A stretch of 14,871 bases of DNA, taken from contig SFEP01000055.1 in assembly GCA_004557185.1 (NCBI GenBank), positions 1-14,871 of the forward strand, read 5' to 3'. Below, in pieces: positions 14,847-14,871 of the stretch. Position numbers and translations under genes: made by a program. Position 1 is the first letter of the stretch. Each line of letters starts with the position of its first letter. The stretch is from Bacteroidales bacterium. GTDB lineage: Bacteria; Bacteroidota; Bacteroidia; Bacteroidales; Bacteroidaceae. Below the pieces are notes generated by a model, which made no database searches, was not told the origin of the DNA, and worked only from the letters and a program-made list of their open reading frames with translations.

Positions 14847-14871
14847 TTTATCTCATTGATTATTAGTAACT

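Larger units (their letters stand above)
14582..14871. other. Non-coding right edge with hairpin and AT-rich tail
   Basis: No gene is supported on either strand; the frames open here have no family features. A hairpin with GAAAACG (14676-14682) and CGTTTTC (14696-14702) arms is present. From about 14780 the sequence turns sharply AT-rich, as expected upstream of a new gene beyond the edge, and contains a small inverted repeat CATTGA/TCAATG (14821-14826/14830-14835). Confidence 0.5.

Noticed and set aside
14549..14866. 105-codon plus-strand frame at the right edge
   Set aside because: It starts inside the 17-bp hairpin, crosses repeats and AT-rich DNA, and shows no domain or coding character.

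Overview
The window looks like a chromosomal stretch from a member of the Bacteroidales, most likely a Prevotella-type genome. Three things point there. The gene set (class II ribonucleotide reductase, class III fructose-1,6-bisphosphatase, carboxynorspermidine decarboxylase, long-form GDP-fucose synthase) is typical of that order. Several genes are preceded by the Bacteroidetes promoter (TTTG, about 20 bases, TAnnTTTG). Most genes lack a Shine-Dalgarno sequence. The assignment rests on recognised protein families, not on a database search.

Layout. Bases 1-223 are non-coding, with a very stable two-tier hairpin behind nrdJ and an unidentified, possibly mobile-element-derived edge. nrdJ (minus, 224-2782) makes deoxyribonucleotides using adenosylcobalamin. 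A 499-base divergent gap carries promoters for nrdJ and for gmd-fcl (plus, 3282-5468), the two-step GDP-mannose to GDP-L-fucose pathway that feeds surface glycans. Convergent terminators separate fcl from sdaA (minus, 5790-6998; serine to pyruvate plus ammonia). Behind it on the same strand is fbp (minus, 7075-9060; gluconeogenesis). fbp is divergent from galE (plus, 9375-10415; UDP-glucose/UDP-galactose), and both have promoter-like boxes in the shared gap.

galE is followed by two tandem hairpin-plus-T-run terminators. The second contains the only in-frame ATG candidate for nspC (about 10510-11727; spermidine/norspermidine branch). After a 102-base gap with a palindrome come metA, engB and a membrane histidine kinase (11830-14507). 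metA and engB overlap by four bases and the kinase follows 9 bases later, so they read as one transcription unit: methionine precursor synthesis, ribosome-assembly GTPase and sensor kinase. The last 364 bases are non-coding, with a 17-bp perfect hairpin, a short tandem repeat and an AT-rich end that may hold the promoter of the next gene.

Most of the window is conserved housekeeping metabolism. I found no defence system, CRISPR array, prophage, complete insertion sequence, tRNA or rRNA, and nothing I would call a new biological system. The points most worth a second look are the nspC start inside a terminator, the acetyl-CoA-type signature in MetA, the structured RNA-like hairpin behind nrdJ, and the HAMP-less kinase without a visible partner.
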